Shown one piece after another: positions 21,617 through 23,773 of a DNA stretch of 23,773 nucleotides (position 1 is its first letter; every line of letters begins with the position of its first letter). The stretch is from the NCBI GenBank assembly GCA_910585395.1, contig CAJUCK010000018.1:2580-26352 (forward strand), written 5' to 3'. Under the pieces are notes generated by a model. That model was not told the origin of the DNA. It ran no database searches and worked only from the letters and a program-made list of their open reading frames with translations. Made by a program: the position numbers and the translations under genes. This stretch comes from an uncultured Lachnospiraceae bacterium (GTDB taxonomy: Bacteria; Bacillota; Clostridia; Lachnospirales; Lachnospiraceae).

Positions 21617-23424
21617 GTTGCAAACACCTCCTTATCTGAGATTGTTTTGGTATAGCCTAACGTAAACATGGGTGAAAACGCATATCCTTCTCTGATATAT
21701 CCCACTGCTTCTTTATCTGAAGCTGTCATAGATACCTTTGTTTCAATGGCAGGAATTACTGCGCTGACCGCATCCGCCCCTGCAAGCTGCTCTTCCCTGC
21801 ACCGATACTCATAAGTAATACTCTTTTCTTCTGCACCAGTACATTTCAGAGTAATGCCGGTCATGTCCTCTGGATATTCTGTAGTACCATAACATGCCAC
21901 CATATATTCATTCAATTCCACCTTTGCTTTTGGATTACTCATCTCAAGAATATTTCTCTCGATCTTGATCCTAGAGCTTCCCTCTTCAAAATAAATTTTT
22001 GTCTGCAGCTTCACAGTGAGATCATAGAACTCAATATCCACTGGATCTAATGTAAGGATTCTGGTATTTCCTTCCTGTGAAAAATGTGCCTTGGTACGGC
22101 AGAGACAGAGATCCACCTCTTCCCCTTGGTAGGACAGCTTGGCGCTTCTTACCGTTCCTTCTCCTGCATAATGAGTAAAATAGCCAGCACGGTATTTCTC
22201 CTGAATCAGGAAAGGATAGGAAGCATCCTGTACATGTTTGGTTCCTATTCCCACTGGCCATTCGAGTTTCGCTGCGTATGGCCTTAAATCTACAATGGCG
22301 CCTCCCTGATCCATGTTAACACATGTTCTCATATAAGGATCGCAGTACCAGAAGAGCTGTTTGTCAGAACCATACAAAATATCTCTCCATAAAGCACATT
22401 CTGGTTCTGTATAGCTTTTCTTTTTACGATAATAATCTGCAAACTCTGACATGGTCATGTCCACCAGCTTGCCTTCTTTTTTCAGTTTACCATAGTAAGC
22501 GCAGCCATCCGAATAAGATTTCTCCAGCAGCTCATATGGCGCTTCCCATCGCCCCATTTTATTCATCCATGCAGGTCCTACAAACATCATGTTATAGGCA
22601 TAACCATTATTATATTTCTCCAGAGAACGGTACTGGTCAATCAAATTATACATATAGGGATATTCCCATGTCTTACTGTCATAAATCATGCCTCGAAGCA
22701 CATTTTGTGGATGAGTTCCGAAATTAGAACCATTCCCGTCATAGCAGGCAATCAAATCTCTGGACAAATGCGGAATTGCCACTATTCCACTGTCTTCTTC
22801 TTCATTGGCAGCAGGTGCGTGCGTATTCTGTTTAGATGGAATCCAGGGCGCCCATGGACCGCCGTCAAACAATGTATACCAGGAATTATTACAAGTATGA
22901 TATGCTTTAGGACCCTCTTCCCAGCAGGTGGCCACTGCACATTTAACCGAAGGATATTTTCCCTTGATATAATTTGTCAGGTCTGCGTCCATGTAATAGG
23001 AACCTGTAGATTCAGGATAAAAACCAAAAATATCCCGAAATTTTGCAAAAATATCGTCTACGATAGATTTTTTATCTTCCATAGAAAACATCCAGATACA
23101 AAAATCTTTTGTTTTATATTTATCCCGAAACTCCTTACAGGGAAGCCCCAGCAGAGAAAGAGCAATCTCGTCTCCATATTTTTCGTGGTCTGCCTTGGCA
23201 AGTTCCACCGCTTCCTCATTAAACAGACTGGCATAAGTCATCTGTATGGTAGTTTTCAATCCATTTTCGTGTGCCAGGCGCTGCTGCGTCTTAAAAATAT
23301 CAAGTGACTCCGTCAACAGCGCTTTCCTTCCAATATCCTCCGCCTTGCCATGCCCAGTTACTTTCTCTGCATACTCTGGCACCATCTCTGGACGGTGGAT
23401 AATATTCACTATAAATTTATCCAT
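21589..23424 (-). CDS. Unassigned 611-residue probable glycosidase
   Basis: 611 residues from ATG 23424; the ATG at 23442 contains the AAAGGAGG site and is rejected. No signal peptide, so cytoplasmic. Residues 1 to about 340 look like an alpha/beta barrel of the kind in GH38/GH57 or NodB-type deacetylases (FIVNIIHRPEMVPEY at the start, YYMDADLTNYIKGKYPSVK, WAPWIPSKQN), rich in Trp, Tyr, Asp and His. Residues about 360-611 look beta-rich, as in accessory sandwich domains. I cannot assign a family. It is downstream of a GH2 beta-galactosidase by 33 bases and upstream of a zinc-ribbon and a GH53 galactanase, which makes an intracellular role on galactose-containing oligosaccharides likely (inference). 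A deacetylase or epimerase-like role is not excluded. Confidence 0.65.
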   Translation of the reverse strand: MDKFIVNIIHRPEMVPEYAEKVTGHGKAEDIGRKALLTESLDIFKTQQRLAHENGLKTTIQMTYASLFNEEAVELAKADHEKYGDEIALSLLGLPCKEFRDKYKTKDFCIWMFSMEDKKSIVDDIFAKFRDIFGFYPESTGSYYMDADLTNYIKGKYPSVKCAVATCWEEGPKAYHTCNNSWYTLFDGGPWAPWIPSKQNTHAPAANEEEDSGIVAIPHLSRDLIACYDGNGSNFGTHPQNVLRGMIYDSKTWEYPYMYNLIDQYRSLEKYNNGYAYNMMFVGPAWMNKMGRWEAPYELLEKSYSDGCAYYGKLKKEGKLVDMTMSEFADYYRKKKSYTEPECALWRDILYGSDKQLFWYCDPYMRTCVNMDQGGAIVDLRPYAAKLEWPVGIGTKHVQDASYPFLIQEKYRAGYFTHYAGEGTVRSAKLSYQGEEVDLCLCRTKAHFSQEGNTRILTLDPVDIEFYDLTVKLQTKIYFEEGSSRIKIERNILEMSNPKAKVELNEYMVACYGTTEYPEDMTGITLKCTGAEEKSITYEYRCREEQLAGADAVSAVIPAIETKVSMTASDKEAVGYIREGYAFSPMFTLGYTKTISDKEVFATWLNLEKAN

Positions 23425-23457
23425 ATATTTCCTCCTTTTCATCCTGATATGTGAAAA

Positions 23458-23773
23458 TCAAACGAGTCCTTTGAAACTAAATGTAAATTTCAAGGGTTTA
23501 CTTACATCAATCAGGTACTCTGGATGCACTTCTGACATCCAGCTGTCATCTCCTCCCACGCCCATCTGCTGCATAGACACACGTACCACTGTATAATGTA
23601 CTTCTGGCAGCTCATAAGGATGCATGGCATTTTCCAGTTCATGCGGCGTATAGGGCAGGGCAGAAAAGTTAAATTGGCTGCCATGAAACCGTATGCCCTT
23701 CCCTGTGCTGTCTGTAATCTGAGCCCAACGCACACCCGTCTTATTTCCACATTCTTGAGGCACCAGATACTTT
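23458..23773 (-). CDS. lacZ: GH2 beta-galactosidase, C-terminal fragment (runs off window)
   Basis: The frame is open to the window edge, so only the last 105 or so residues are seen; the upstream part lies beyond 23773. The sequence KYLVPQECGNKTGVRW followed by FNFSALPYTPHELENA, then MGVGGDDSW and a final beta-strand region, matches the C-terminal domain (domain 5) of LacZ-type GH2 beta-galactosidases, where the Trp of GGDDSW helps form the active site. The enzyme hydrolyses terminal beta-galactosides in the cytoplasm. It would be upstream of the 611-residue gene in the same operon and would finish galacto-oligosaccharides made by the GH53 enzyme. Confidence 0.9.
   Translation of the reverse strand, partial: KYLVPQECGNKTGVRWAQITDSTGKGIRFHGSQFNFSALPYTPHELENAMHPYELPEVHYTVVRVSMQQMGVGGDDSWMSEVHPEYLIDVSKPLKFTFSFKGLV

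Overview
The window looks like chromosomal DNA of a low-to-moderate GC, Gram-positive, anaerobic gut Firmicute, most likely a Lachnospiraceae (Blautia, Ruminococcus/Mediterraneibacter or Dorea-like). This is an inference from AGGAGG-type ribosome binding sites, intrinsic terminators, AT-rich -10/-35 promoters, a lipoprotein-type binding protein, MacB-like export genes without a TolC, and a GH53/GH2 galactan locus. No species call is possible from the sequence alone. Nearly every gene is on the minus strand; the one exception is a chemotaxis receptor at 13637-15316.

Layout, left to right (minus-strand operons therefore read right to left). (1) 143-4292: four-gene operon made of an AMP-forming acyl-CoA/aryl ligase followed by a taurine/nitrate-type ABC importer (lipoprotein, permease, ATPase), which suggests uptake and activation of an unknown carboxylic acid. 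(2) 4380-4505: dense hairpin region holding the terminator of the next operon plus a palindromic element. (3) 4532-6555: a SEDS-family (FtsW/RodA/SpoVE) glycosyltransferase with TTG start, preceded by an unrecognised membrane-anchored protein. (4) 6733-8022: a divergent seryl-tRNA synthetase directly behind (5) 8068-13302: a MacAB-like export operon with the unusual order adaptor - ATPase - adaptor - FtsX/MacB permease. Three of these four proteins carry acidic or Pro/Glu-rich low-complexity extensions built on tandem DNA repeats. One adaptor has an approximately 100-residue extra domain spliced into its coiled-coil tip. (6) 13303-13636: divergent control region with two promoters, a palindrome over a -35 box and a leader hairpin. 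(7) 13637-15316: methyl-accepting chemotaxis protein with tandem HAMP domains. (8) 15336-15380: bidirectional terminator. (9) 15385-20118: glyA under its own promoter, preceded by an operon of two PLP aminotransferases (one HisC-like), a DUF368 membrane protein (PopT-type polyprenyl-phosphate transporter family) and a DUF1294 protein. (10) 20181-23773: galactan/galactoside locus comprising the 3' end of a GH2 beta-galactosidase, a 611-residue unrecognised probable glycosidase, a small zinc-ribbon protein and a signal-peptide-less GH53 endo-galactanase.

The best candidates for undescribed biology are the two-adaptor export system with its tip domain and acidic tails (and the atypical SerRS behind it), the ligase-plus-importer operon, and the intracellular galactan locus with its unassigned 611-residue protein. 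No tRNA, rRNA, CRISPR, insertion sequence or known riboswitch was seen.
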